Of a stretch of DNA of 64,000 nt, positions 53,709 to 61,035 are shown one piece after another. Within the stretch, counting starts at the first letter, position 1. Each line of letters begins with the position of its first letter. Position numbers and translations under genes: made by a program. The stretch is from Desulforegulaceae bacterium. GTDB taxonomy: Bacteria; Desulfobacterota; Desulfobacteria; Desulfobacterales; JACKCP01. Location of the stretch: NCBI GenBank assembly GCA_034006035.1, contig JAVETN010000002.1, positions 186,001-250,000 of the forward strand, given 5' to 3'. The notes below the pieces were generated by a model. The model saw nothing but the letters and a program-made list of their open reading frames with translations. It ran no database searches and was not told the DNA's origin.

Positions 53709-54407
53709 ATGATAAAAATTATTAAAGCTGATAATCGTCATTTTTCAAATTTTGGGTGGCTCAAAACTTATTGGTTGTTTTCTTTTTCTAACTACTATGA
53801 TCCAAATAATGTTCGGTTTGGAGCTTTGCGGGTGTTTAATGATGATATTGTTGAGCCTGGAAAAGGCTTTCCAACCCATCCGCATGAAGAAATGGAAATT
53901 ATCACCATTGTTTTAGATGGTGAAATGACCCACGAAGACAGCATGGGTAATAAAACCGTTATAAAATCAGGAGATGTCCAGCGAATGTCGGCAGGAACAG
54001 GAATTACCCACTCTGAATTCAATCTAGCCAAAAAGCCGGTGCACTTTTATCAAATATGGATACTGCCTGACAAATCTGAACTTAAGCCAACCTATGATCA
54101 AAAAAACTTTGAATCATCCAAATGGAAAAACAAACTTTTGCCTTTGGCTTCAGGACAAAACATAGAAGAAACAGTTTCTTTTCATACTGATTCAACAATT
54201 TACCGCTGCTCTTTAGACCTAGACAAAGAAGTAAAACATGAAAATACAGCTGGACGAAAAATTTTTGTTTATCTTACCAAGGGGCAAATCTCAATAAATG
54301 ATGAAATCTTGAATGCTAAAGATCAGGCAAGGATTGAACTGGAAGAATCCTTGACTATCAAAGCCTGGCAACCTTCTGATTTTATCCTGATCAACCTCTC
54401 TTCATAA
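53709..54407 (+). CDS. Pirin family bicupin protein
   Basis: This 232-residue protein is a YhhW/pirin-type bicupin. The metal-binding His residues lie in FPTHPHEEMEIITIVLDGEM (~57-76), and QRMSAGTGITHSEFN (~97-111) is the family signature. Some pirins oxidise quercetin; the physiological role is unknown. AAAAGGAG precedes the ATG. It is separated from cca by ~70 bases and from the next gene by 240 bases in which I see nothing notable. Confidence 0.92.
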   Translation: MIKIIKADNRHFSNFGWLKTYWLFSFSNYYDPNNVRFGALRVFNDDIVEPGKGFPTHPHEEMEIITIVLDGEMTHEDSMGNKTVIKSGDVQRMSAGTGITHSEFNLAKKPVHFYQIWILPDKSELKPTYDQKNFESSKWKNKLLPLASGQNIEETVSFHTDSTIYRCSLDLDKEVKHENTAGRKIFVYLTKGQISINDEILNAKDQARIELEESLTIKAWQPSDFILINLSS

Positions 54408-54647
54408 ACCAAAAATGGTTCCAAAGGAGCAAAAAACAATAAATTTCAAATAAAATTCAGCAAATTAAGAAAAAAACAAAGGTAGTCTGGTTGAAAATGT
54501 AAACATCAATCAGGTTACTGAAATAGTTTTTTTAAGGTCTTTTTGGTGCTTGTGTAATGTTTTTAGCTGATAAATCCAAAAAAATCTTGATTATACAATT
54601 GCATCTTTAAAAGGCCTTTTATCCCAAATTCAAAAGAAGGAGGAAAA

Positions 54648-55652
54648 ATGACAGAAGCAAAATTTAAAGCTCTGGTTGTAAACGAGATTGAAAAAGGAGT
54701 TTTTCACCGTGAAATCAAAGAGCGTAAAACTGAAGAACTACCTTCTGGGAATGTCCTTATAAGGGTTTATTATTCATCCCTTAATTATAAGGATGCCCTG
54801 TCCGCCATGGGAAACAAAGGGGTTACAAGAAAATACCCCCACACTCCGGGAATTGATGCAGCTGGAATTGTTGAAAAAAGCCAAAGTGATTTATTTAAAC
54901 CAGGGGATAAAGTTATAGTTACAAGCTATGACTTGGGAATGAATACTTCAGGAGGATTTTCTGAATTTATAAGAGTTCCTGACTCCTGGGTTGTTCCTCT
55001 TCCGGAAAAACTAAGCTTAAAGCAAAGCATGATGTTTGGAACTGCTGGTTTTACAGCAGGATTGTCAATATATAAGCTTATAAACTCCGGAATTACTCCT
55101 GATTCAGGAGAAATCCTTGTCACCGGGGCAACAGGAGGGGTGGGAAGCATAGCAGTTTCAATTTTAAGTCAGGAAGGTTATTCTGTTTGTGCTGTAAACG
55201 GGTTAAACGATGAATCCGATTATCTTTTAAGTCTGGGAGCAAAATCTGTAATAAGTATTGAAGAAGCTTCAGCCGGAAATGTCCCTCTTTTAAAAGAACG
55301 CTGGGCTGGATGCATTGATACTGTGGGCGGAAATATTCTTGCCAATGCAATAAAGTCCACAAAACAACACGGAGCGGTAACCTGCTGCGGAAATGCAGCC
55401 TCCCATGATCTGCCGCTTAATGTATACCCTTTTATTCTAAGGGGAGTTTCCCTTCTAGGAATTGATTCCCAGCAATGCCCAATGGATTTGAGAAAAAAAA
55501 TCTGGGATAAAATTGCTGAAAAATGGAACAATCCTGAAATTAATAAATTTGTATCTGAAATTTCCCTTGAGCTTCTAAGTGAAAAAATAGATTTGATGCT
55601 TAAAGGTAAAAACAAAGGAAGAACAATTGTAAAAATTAAAGAAGAAATTTGA
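54648..55652 (+). CDS. YhdH/YhfP-family NADPH:quinone oxidoreductase (acrylyl-CoA reductase-like)
   Basis: This 334-residue zinc-free MDR-family oxidoreductase matches YhdH/AcuI. Signatures are YYSSLNYKDALSAMGNKGVT (~36-55), PGIDAAGIVE, ILVTGATGGVGSIAVSIL (~155-172) with the NADPH-binding GATGGVG, AVNGLNDESDYLLSLGAK, and LPLNVYPFILRGVSLLGIDS (~258-277). AcuI reduces acryloyl-CoA to propionyl-CoA in DMSP breakdown, but no other DMSP genes are here. A family C palindrome (55670-55695) just downstream can serve as its terminator. Confidence 0.9.
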   Translation: MTEAKFKALVVNEIEKGVFHREIKERKTEELPSGNVLIRVYYSSLNYKDALSAMGNKGVTRKYPHTPGIDAAGIVEKSQSDLFKPGDKVIVTSYDLGMNTSGGFSEFIRVPDSWVVPLPEKLSLKQSMMFGTAGFTAGLSIYKLINSGITPDSGEILVTGATGGVGSIAVSILSQEGYSVCAVNGLNDESDYLLSLGAKSVISIEEASAGNVPLLKERWAGCIDTVGGNILANAIKSTKQHGAVTCCGNAASHDLPLNVYPFILRGVSLLGIDSQQCPMDLRKKIWDKIAEKWNNPEINKFVSEISLELLSEKIDLMLKGKNKGRTIVKIKEEI

Positions 55653-55664
55653 TTGAACTGACTC

Positions 55665-55725
55665 TTACCCGTTCCCAATGTTTTCATTGGGAACGTTTTA
55701 TTAGCTTCTAACATTCATACCTGGA
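55665..55725. repeat. Dispersed palindromic repeat, family C copy 1
   Basis: The palindrome CGTTCCCAATG-TTTT-CATTGGGAACG is followed by TTTTATTAGCTTCTAACATTCATACCTGGAT. The same tail occurs at 59625-59690 (AACTTCTAACATTAATACCTGGAT). Confidence 0.75.
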
Positions 55726-55742
55726 TTGAGTGTTTCATATTT

Positions 55743-55960
55743 TTAACCAGTCAAGTTCCTTTTTGCAATTGGCACTGCAAGGCCCTCTCTAATAGATTCA
55801 CCCATACCTGGGATATTTAAAAGAAACATGGTCTCTTGAATTGATTTCAAGTCCTTCAAAAAGAAGAACTGCGTTTCCTCTTTTGCCTATAATAATTATA
55901 AGCTCATGAGATGACGATATTTGATCAATAAGCCTGTAAAGATTTGAACGAGCAGATTTC
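55743..55960 (-). pseudogene. Phd/YefM-type antitoxin relic, N-terminally truncated and frameshifted
   Basis: Reading leftwards from ~55960, the minus strand encodes SARSNLYRLIDQISSSHEL and then GKRGNAVLLFEGLE, the YefM/Phd antitoxin core. The frame then shifts and continues SIQETMFLLNIPGMGESIRE through GLAVPIAKRNLTG to a stop at 55743, matching the C-terminal half of the same family. There is no start codon, and a stop lies immediately before the Lys preceding SARSN. It lies between a family C repeat and the next gene. Confidence 0.7.
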
Positions 55961-55966
55961 TATTTA

Positions 55967-56311
55967 TTATTCGATAAACCTGTCTAAAATATACTTAAAC
56001 CCGTCAGCCACAGTTCCGGAAAACTCTTCTGAAACTTTATAATTATCTTTAAAAAAACCAACTTTAAAATTTACCTGCTCATTATAAAAACTATGTTTTT
56101 TAAAGATTTCAGGCCTGTCCAGATATTTTTTATCAAGTGATAATGCATAAATCAGCTTGTTTTTATCAATCATCAAATCACCAAAAAAACCAAGAAGATC
56201 ATCAGGACAATCCCCTGCCGGCTTATCAGCACTTACCCCTACATATTTTTCTTCAATAATTTCCCATTTATATTTTTGATCAATCCCGATAAAAAGCGTT
56301 CTTTTTCCCAT
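55967..56311 (-). CDS. Uncharacterised 114-residue protein (paralogous to the relic at 59251-59601)
   Basis: The start at ATG 56311 gives MGKRTLFIGIDQKYKWEI and is chosen because the related relic at 59251-59601 starts at the same place with the same upstream GGT-ATAAA context. Earlier in-frame codons run antisense to a toxin relic. The protein is small, acidic/basic mixed and soluble: EEKYVGVSADKP, CPDDLLGFFGDL, FKVGFFKDNYK and SGTVADGFKYIL. I do not recognise the family. The two local copies share the pattern CPDxLxGxF and GTVADGFxxI, suggesting a mobile or amplified accessory gene. Confidence 0.6.
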   Translation of the reverse strand: MGKRTLFIGIDQKYKWEIIEEKYVGVSADKPAGDCPDDLLGFFGDLMIDKNKLIYALSLDKKYLDRPEIFKKHSFYNEQVNFKVGFFKDNYKVSEEFSGTVADGFKYILDRFIE

Positions 56312-56358
56312 TTTATGACCTTTGTTGAATGTGTAAGACATCTGTTTTTGATAGTTTC

Positions 56359-56442
56359 CAACAAAGCGACTTTCTTGAAAAAGCCTGGCCATTCATTGAA
56401 AAGCTTAGACTCCAATCTCAAAAGTTAAAAACAGCATTATTC
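56359..56442 (+). pseudogene. ParE/RelE-type toxin fragment
   Basis: The plus-strand frame reads FQQSDFLEKAWPFIEKLRLQ and then SQKLKTA. This aligns without gaps to SKQSGFPERAWAFIQKLKLQ and CQKLETA in the toxin gene at 60437-60760. Only the middle ~28 residues remain; the N-terminus and the catalytic C-terminal half are missing. The right end runs into the 3' end of the DUF1566 gene. Confidence 0.72.
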
Positions 56443-57366
56443 TCCTCTGACCGGCCAGACATAAAATTCAGGATGCAACTTGTATCCGACGCCGATGTTG
56501 CCGTCTTGTGTATATAATGTCCAAGCATAGGCAGGTTGATAAGAACTAGTTGTTGAAGACCAGTAAAAAGGGCGGACTGATTTAAAGTAATGCTTTCCGA
56601 AAATAGCCGGAGAATGGGTGTTTATATCGACAAGACTTTCCAGTTCTCGGATATTGGGCAGCCGCCAGTCTTGATAACCTGCTTTTTTTGCTTGATTGAT
56701 TTCTTCAATTCCGATCAACGCCTCTGACCAGGTAACTTCCTTTTCCAGAATATTGGCATTCTGCAGCCAAGATAAGCCTGTGGCCTGGTCCACGACCATA
56801 CCTTCTGACAGGACAAATCGATTTTGGGGTAAAATTCTGCTTTTACCAGATTTATTGTTTTTAAAACTGCTGTCATGGACGGGCCAGACCATATAAAATC
56901 CATGAATCATGCCCTTTACAACTCTCCCTCCGCCCATATGGACATACCAGGCTTGTTCAGGATATCTTGCACAGGGTGTTGCAGTCCAATAGTATCCATT
57001 AAATAAATTGAAAAACAGATCAGACTGGACAATGGCCGGATTAATCCGGTCATTACTTACCAGACTGAACAATTCAGATCGGCTGGGAAGTCTCCATTGG
57101 TTCAATCCATATTGACCAGCTGCATTCATCTGCTTTACAAAATCAAACGCCTCAGACCAGGAAAGTGGAAAATCACTCAATCCTGCATTCCTTGCCCAGA
57201 TAAGGTTGGTCAACCGGTCTGTGACAATTTCTTCGTCTTCAATAAAACGGGGTTTTGGCCACACTTTCCCTTTCCGGGTATCTCCATCCTGGCCGGTTCC
57301 AGTGCAGGGAATGATTTGCCCTTTGGCGTCATAACATTGAGTTTGGTCAGTTTGAAATAGACTCAA
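56437..57366 (-). CDS. DUF1566 domain protein (two repeats)
   Basis: The protein has 309 residues. Two DUF1566 units are visible: residues ~45-165 (VTDRLTNLIWARNAG, QWRLPSRSELFSLV, YYWTATPC, YMVWPVHD) and ~185-309 (VVDQATGLSWLQNA, DWRLPNIRELESLVD, FYWSSTTSS, FYVWPVRGE). The fold is lectin-like and proteins of this type are often surface or secreted; no signal peptide is seen here. The start is TTG at 57366 with AGGAGG seven bases before it. The G+C content is visibly higher than its neighbours, and it lies among repeats and relics, so horizontal acquisition is likely. Confidence 0.82.
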   Translation of the reverse strand: MSLFQTDQTQCYDAKGQIIPCTGTGQDGDTRKGKVWPKPRFIEDEEIVTDRLTNLIWARNAGLSDFPLSWSEAFDFVKQMNAAGQYGLNQWRLPSRSELFSLVSNDRINPAIVQSDLFFNLFNGYYWTATPCARYPEQAWYVHMGGGRVVKGMIHGFYMVWPVHDSSFKNNKSGKSRILPQNRFVLSEGMVVDQATGLSWLQNANILEKEVTWSEALIGIEEINQAKKAGYQDWRLPNIRELESLVDINTHSPAIFGKHYFKSVRPFYWSSTTSSYQPAYAWTLYTQDGNIGVGYKLHPEFYVWPVRGE

Positions 57367-57430
57367 GGGGTTCCTCCTTTTTTATCCATCAAATTTCCTC
57401 ATTCTCAGCAGTTATTCTCATATTTATTAC

Positions 57431-57521
57431 TCACTTCCAAAGTCTTTTTGGCAGTATTCTTTAATCATTATCAATATTTTATAAAAAACAACATTTCAAA
57501 GCAGGAGCTTTGGAAGGAGCA
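57431..57521. repeat. Dispersed repeat, family B copy 1
   Basis: The core ATCATTATCAATATTTTATA, then AAAAAACAACATTTCAAAGCAGGAGCTTTGGAAGGAGCAG (palindrome CAAAGC-AGGA-GCTTTG), is shared almost base for base with 59114-59200 and in diverged form with 62036-62132. Confidence 0.75.
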
Positions 57522-57522
57522 G

Positions 57523-57569
57523 AAAAAAACTCACCCCAGCTTAGCACTTATAAGTTTAACCGGGGTGAG
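57523..57569 (-). terminator. Rho-independent terminator of the chemoreceptor gene
   Basis: On the minus strand CTCACCCC and GGGGTGAG form a stem around a ~24-base loop, followed by TTTTTTT. It lies 60 bases after the chemoreceptor stop. Confidence 0.75.
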
Positions 57570-57629
57570 GAATTCTTCATGCACTCAAAAACAAACAATC
57601 TATGGCTTTACAACTGCAAGCTAACAACC

Positions 57630-59045
57630 CTAAGAACTTAATACCATTGAAGATAGTCTTTTTGCAAGAGATGAAAGCTCTTCTGCATTATTCTTAAGTT
57701 CAAGGCTGTTTTGAGAAATCTCGAACGCTGACTGGTTTACTACAGACATATCCTGAGCTATTTGAGAAGATACTTCTGAGCTCTGTGTTATCCCGTCATC
57801 CACTTCGGAAACCCTTGATGAAACAGTCAAAACATTCCTTGCCATCTCCTGGCTTGTTACAGCCTGTTCTTCAACAGCAGATGCAATTGAAGAAACAATT
57901 TCATTTATTTCGTTTATAATCACTGAAATATTTGCAATCTCTAAAACAGTCCCCTTTGTAGAGGATTGAATGCCTTCAACCCTTTGCCGTATTTCTTCCG
58001 TTGCATCAGATGTTTGTTTTGCAAGCTCTTTAATCTCTACAGCAACTACGGCAAACCCCTTGCCTGCCTCTCCTGCTCTTGCAGCCTCTATTGTCGCGTT
58101 AAGTGCTAAAAGGTTTGTCTGCTCTGAAATTTCAGCGATAACCTCTGTTACCATTTCAATCTTCTGGGCTGACTCTCCAAGTTCACTTACCTGTCTTGAA
58201 GCATTTTCACTCTGATGCACGGCACGGCTTGTCATTTCTCTTGCATTCTCAGAATTTTTTGCAATTTCATTAATGGTTGCATTCATTTCTTCAACTGCAC
58301 TTGCAACCTGACTGGAATTTTCGGTTGTATCTTTCATTGCATTGGACATTGAATCCATATTTAAACTCATCTCTTCTGATGCAGCTGCAACAGATTTAGA
58401 TTTATCTGATGTATCTTCAGAACTTCCTGCAAGCTGAGATGAAAGCTCAAGTAATTTTTCAGACGAAGGTCTTAAAATTTTAGCTGTTTCTGATAGTTGC
58501 TTCTGGAATTCAATATCAGTAACAAGCTCAACATGGCCTATTTTTTTCCCCCAGTCATCTATTATATAATGAGTATCAACCTGCATATATGTACTTGGAC
58601 CATTATCATATTCCTGATTATAAAAAGTTCTCAGCTTACCGCTTCTAAGGCACTTAACACCGCAGTTTTCAGTTTCACATATATCCGACTTCCAATTTGA
58701 ACAATGTTTTCCTATAGCACTTTTTTTATCCAGATTCTGCTGAGCCAAAAGAGATTCAGTAACTTTATTTACAAAGACCCATTTCATTTTAAGATCAGTT
58801 GTTGTAACAGGGAACTCAAGTGCATCAAGAGAACCTTCAAGATAAAAAATAAGCCTCTGTTTACTATAATTCAACTTTAAAAAAATAAGATTCAGCACAA
58901 AGAAAAAAATACCCAGAAAAAACAATTTATCAACTTTATCAGTAGCAGGAATATCTGAACTAAAAACCTGGTATGAAACAAAAACAGCAATTACAAGAAT
59001 AATAATACAAAAAAGAAATTTTACTTTATAAGGGATTTTAACCAT
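57630..59045 (-). CDS. Methyl-accepting chemotaxis protein with Cys-rich PAS-like sensor
   Basis: The protein is about 471 residues from ATG 59045; AAGGA is nine bases upstream, better spaced than for the in-frame GTG at 59051. Two hydrophobic helices near the N-terminus ([34 protein letters not shown]) flank a very short loop. A cytoplasmic PAS-like domain (~75-185) follows, containing a cysteine cluster: [19 protein letters not shown]. The signalling domain has the highly conserved hairpin tip [20 protein letters not shown] and [17 protein letters not shown]. It probably senses an intracellular or membrane redox signal; the ligand is not known. No che genes are nearby. Confidence 0.92.
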   Translation of the reverse strand: MVKIPYKVKFLFCIIILVIAVFVSYQVFSSDIPATDKVDKLFFLGIFFFVLNLIFLKLNYSKQRLIFYLEGSLDALEFPVTTTDLKMKWVFVNKVTESLLAQQNLDKKSAIGKHCSNWKSDICETENCGVKCLRSGKLRTFYNQEYDNGPSTYMQVDTHYIIDDWGKKIGHVELVTDIEFQKQLSETAKILRPSSEKLLELSSQLAGSSEDTSDKSKSVAAASEEMSLNMDSMSNAMKDTTENSSQVASAVEEMNATINEIAKNSENAREMTSRAVHQSENASRQVSELGESAQKIEMVTEVIAEISEQTNLLALNATIEAARAGEAGKGFAVVAVEIKELAKQTSDATEEIRQRVEGIQSSTKGTVLEIANISVIINEINEIVSSIASAVEEQAVTSQEMARNVLTVSSRVSEVDDGITQSSEVSSQIAQDMSVVNQSAFEISQNSLELKNNAEELSSLAKRLSSMVLSS

Positions 59046-59113
59046 GAGCACTAATCCTTGTATTTTGAATTTTTAGAAAAAAACTAACTCTGAATAAAAG
59101 CTATATCTCTGTG

Positions 59114-59200
59114 TTGCCCGCTCCCAAGGCTACCTTAGAAGCGTTTTTTTATCATTATCAATATTTTATAAAAAACAACATTCCAAAGCAAGAGCTTTTC
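59114..59200. repeat. Dispersed repeat, family B copy 2
   Basis: TTGCCCGCTCCCAAGGCTACC leads to TTTTTTTATCATTATCAATA and TTTTATAAAAAACAACATTC, then CAAAGCAAGAGCTTTT. The last ~65 bases are nearly identical to copy 1. Confidence 0.75.
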
Positions 59201-59250
59201 CATTTCCTAATTCTATTCTTACAATTCCAGATTATCCCGGAAACCCTGTT

Positions 59251-59601
59251 TTATTCAAAACCCTCAAGTTTTTTCATTATAAATCTGAAACCATCAGCCA
59301 CAGTCCCTGTAAATTCTTCCAAAGGTTTGTATTCATCCTCAAAATAACCAACTTTAAAATCAACCTCTTCTTCGAAAAAATCATATTTATCAAAGAAAGG
59401 TTCCATGTCTTCAAGATCTTTCCTATAAATACCAAATGCCTATACAACTTTATTTTATTGAATAGATAAAGACACAAAAAGCCCCATCAGCTCATCAGGG
59501 CAACCAGGTAAATCCTCACGTTCTACATCCCTGTATTTCTCGTCGAAAACCTGCCAATTATATCCTTTATCAATTCCGATAAACAGCTTTCTTTTTCCCA
59601 T
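59251..59601 (-). pseudogene. Relic of the 114-residue gene with two in-frame stops
   Basis: Read from ATG 59601, the frame gives MGKRKLFIGIDKGYNWQVF, CPDELMGLF, FKVGYFEDEYK and TGTVADGFRFIMKK, clearly paralogous to 55967-56311. Two nonsense codons interrupt it mid-way: TAA where the intact copy has a Lys codon, and TAG where it has a Tyr codon. Total length is 116 codons before the final stop, essentially the same as the intact copy. Confidence 0.8.
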
Positions 59602-59624
59602 TTTATCACCTTTTTTGCATTCTT

Positions 59625-59690
59625 TTACCCCTTCCCAATATCCTTATTGGAAACGATTTGTTAACTTCTAACATTAATACCTGGATAAGA
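59625..59690. repeat. Dispersed palindromic repeat, family C copy 2
   Basis: CTTCCCAATA-TCCT-TATTGGAAACG is followed by ATTTGTTAACTTCTAACATTAATACCTGGAT, the same tail as at 55696-55725. The repeat ends exactly where the truncated zinc-finger gene begins. Confidence 0.72.
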
Positions 59691-59952
59691 AATTGTTTTT
59701 ACAAAAGACGAATTGAAATCTGTAATTGCGGCAATTGAACAAGGAAGACTTTCTCCTTCTTTTAAAACACATCGTGAGCATGTTAAACATGTTAAAAGTA
59801 TAATCGCAGAAAAACAAAACAACAAAACGCACATTTGTCCAAAATGTGGAAGTCCTATGATTTTAAGAGAAGCTAAAAAAGGACAAAATACCGGAACAAA
59901 ATTTTGGGGCTGCCCTGACTTCCCAAAATGTAAAAGCATTATACGCTTATGA
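59689..59952 (+). pseudogene. 3' fragment of a NERD/topoisomerase-type zinc-finger protein
   Basis: The open frame begins directly after a stop at 59686-59688 and has no ATG. It encodes EIVFTKDELKSVIAAIEQGR, THREHVKHVKSIIAEK, then a C4 zinc finger HICPKCGSPMILREAKKGQN and FWGCPDFPKCKSIIRL. The finger is of the type found at the C-terminus of topoisomerase I and of NERD-domain nucleases; the preceding helices resemble the NERD-protein tail. The 5' part is missing at a family C repeat boundary. A TTG at 59713 could start a 79-residue protein, but no ribosome binding site is evident. Confidence 0.6.
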
Positions 59953-59987
59953 TGCGTACTTCATTGATTGCTCAATCAGGAAAAAAA

Positions 59988-60043
59988 GATTCCAAAGCAA
60001 AAAGCTTTGGAACGATAAAAAACAGACCTTCCAACATTAATTT
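59988..60043. repeat. Family C-like palindrome variant
   Basis: ATTCCAAAGC-AAAAA-GCTTTGGAACG is followed by ACCTTCCAACATTAATTT, similar to the family C tail (CTTCTAACATTAAT). Confidence 0.55.
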
Positions 60044-60098
60044 TTACCCTCTTGTCACCAATAAAGCCAAGCAAAGACCTGACCCGTTTTTTTGCATA

Positions 60099-60127
60099 TT
60101 GACCCTCTCTTTTTAAAAAAATATAAT
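60099..60127 (+). promoter_or_regulatory. Sigma-70 promoter of the parD/parE-like pair
   Basis: TTGACC (60099-60104) and TATAAT (60122-60127) are separated by exactly 17 bases. They lie 29 bases before the antitoxin start, leaving a short leader with AAGGAG. TA operons usually autoregulate at such a site; no clear operator repeat was identified. Confidence 0.75.
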
Positions 60128-60155
60128 TAAATCATAGCTTTAAGGAGAATCATAA

Positions 60156-60437
60156 ATGCAACAAGAAAAAGCTGAAAAAATCAGAATCACCTTACCACAA
60201 GATATGTTAGCCTCTATCAAAAAAGAGGTTCGCTCAGGTTCCTATGGGTCAACAAGTGAACTAATAAGGGACGCCATGAAATTGTGGCAAAAAAGAGAAG
60301 AAGAACACGAAGCAAGAATTTCTTCAATCCGTGAACGCTTAACACATTCAGAACATAGCGGAGAAACGGTTCCCCTTAATACAGCTTTTAAAACAATCGA
60401 AGAACTCCACCAACAAAACACAAAAACAAAATTCTAA
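60156..60437 (+). CDS. ParD/CopG-type ribbon-helix-helix antitoxin
   Basis: The protein has 93 residues. The N-terminal EKIRITLPQDMLASIKKEVR is the ribbon and first helix of an RHH domain, and SGSYGSTSELIRDAMKLW (~28-45) the second helix, typical of type II ParD antitoxins. The charged C-terminal half would bind and block the toxin. AAGGAG precedes the ATG, and the stop overlaps the toxin start by one base, the usual coupled TA layout. Confidence 0.88.
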   Translation: MQQEKAEKIRITLPQDMLASIKKEVRSGSYGSTSELIRDAMKLWQKREEEHEARISSIRERLTHSEHSGETVPLNTAFKTIEELHQQNTKTKF

Positions 60438-60760
60438 TGATAATATATAAAGTTTATTTGATGCCGGATGCAATCAAAGATCTGGAACATATCTATAAAT
60501 ATATTTCAAAACAAAGCGGCTTTCCTGAAAGAGCCTGGGCATTCATTCAAAAGCTTAAACTCCAATGTCAAAAGTTAGAAACGGCACCGCTAAGAGGGCA
60601 AGAAAGCAACGATTTAATGGAAAAGTTAAGAATCCATCCTCTCAATAAAAAAACCATTGCGGCTTTTATCGTTGATGAAGACTAGCAAGTGGTTAGGATA
60701 TTAAATATATTCTATGGGGGTAGAAACTATGAAGCTATTATGTCAACCTCAAAAGTATAG
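60437..60760 (+). pseudogene. ParE/RelE-type toxin interrupted by an amber codon
   Basis: The frame from ATG 60437 runs 82 residues (YKVYLMPDAIKDLEHIYKYI, SGFPERAWAFIQKLKLQ, LRIHPLNKKTIAAFIVDED) to TAG at 60683-60685. Reading on in the same frame gives QVVRILNIFYGGRNYEAIM before TAG at 60758, exactly the conserved C-terminal strand of ParE toxins. The full frame would be about 106 residues, the normal size. The single nonsense codon probably inactivates the toxin, while the antitoxin remains intact. Read-through or a very recent mutation are alternatives. Confidence 0.8.
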
Positions 60761-60779
60761 GGCCGGGAATTTACTGTTT

Positions 60780-60921
60780 GCATTCCAAAGCTCTTGCTTG
60801 GGAATCCACGTCTCAGATAAAAGAGCTTGCTAGCTAATTAGCTTACCTTATGACTCTGCTCAAATAAACTCTATTATTTCAAATGCTTACGCTCCCAAGA
60901 TGGAGCTTGGGAACGAGCCTC
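60780..60921. repeat. Dispersed palindromic repeat, family A copy 2
   Basis: It begins ATTCCAAAGCTCTTGCTTGGGAAT and continues CCACGTCTCAGATAAAAGAG with CTTG. It ends with the palindrome CTCCCAAGATGGAGCTTGGGAACGAGCC. It is co-linear with 5497-5641 over the whole length. A partial family B palindrome (GCAAAGCAGGAGCTTTG) follows near 60978-60994. Confidence 0.8.
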
Positions 60922-61035
60922 GAATAAGTACGAGCCCCGAATAAGTACAAGCCTCGAATAAAAGATGTGGATAATGGGCAAAGCAGGAGCTTTGAAAGGA
61001 GCAGAAAAAGCAAGAGCTTTAAAACAAGCTAAAAA

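Noticed and set aside
59713-59952. Complete 79-residue zinc-finger gene from TTG
   Set aside because: No ribosome binding site is evident, the coding similarity extends upstream of the TTG to a stop codon, and the left end coincides with a repeat boundary; a gene fragment is more likely.
60683-60685. Pyrrolysine or programmed read-through at the toxin amber codon
   Set aside because: No pyl genes or recognisable stimulatory structure is visible, and the surroundings are full of decaying genes; simple nonsense mutation is more economical.
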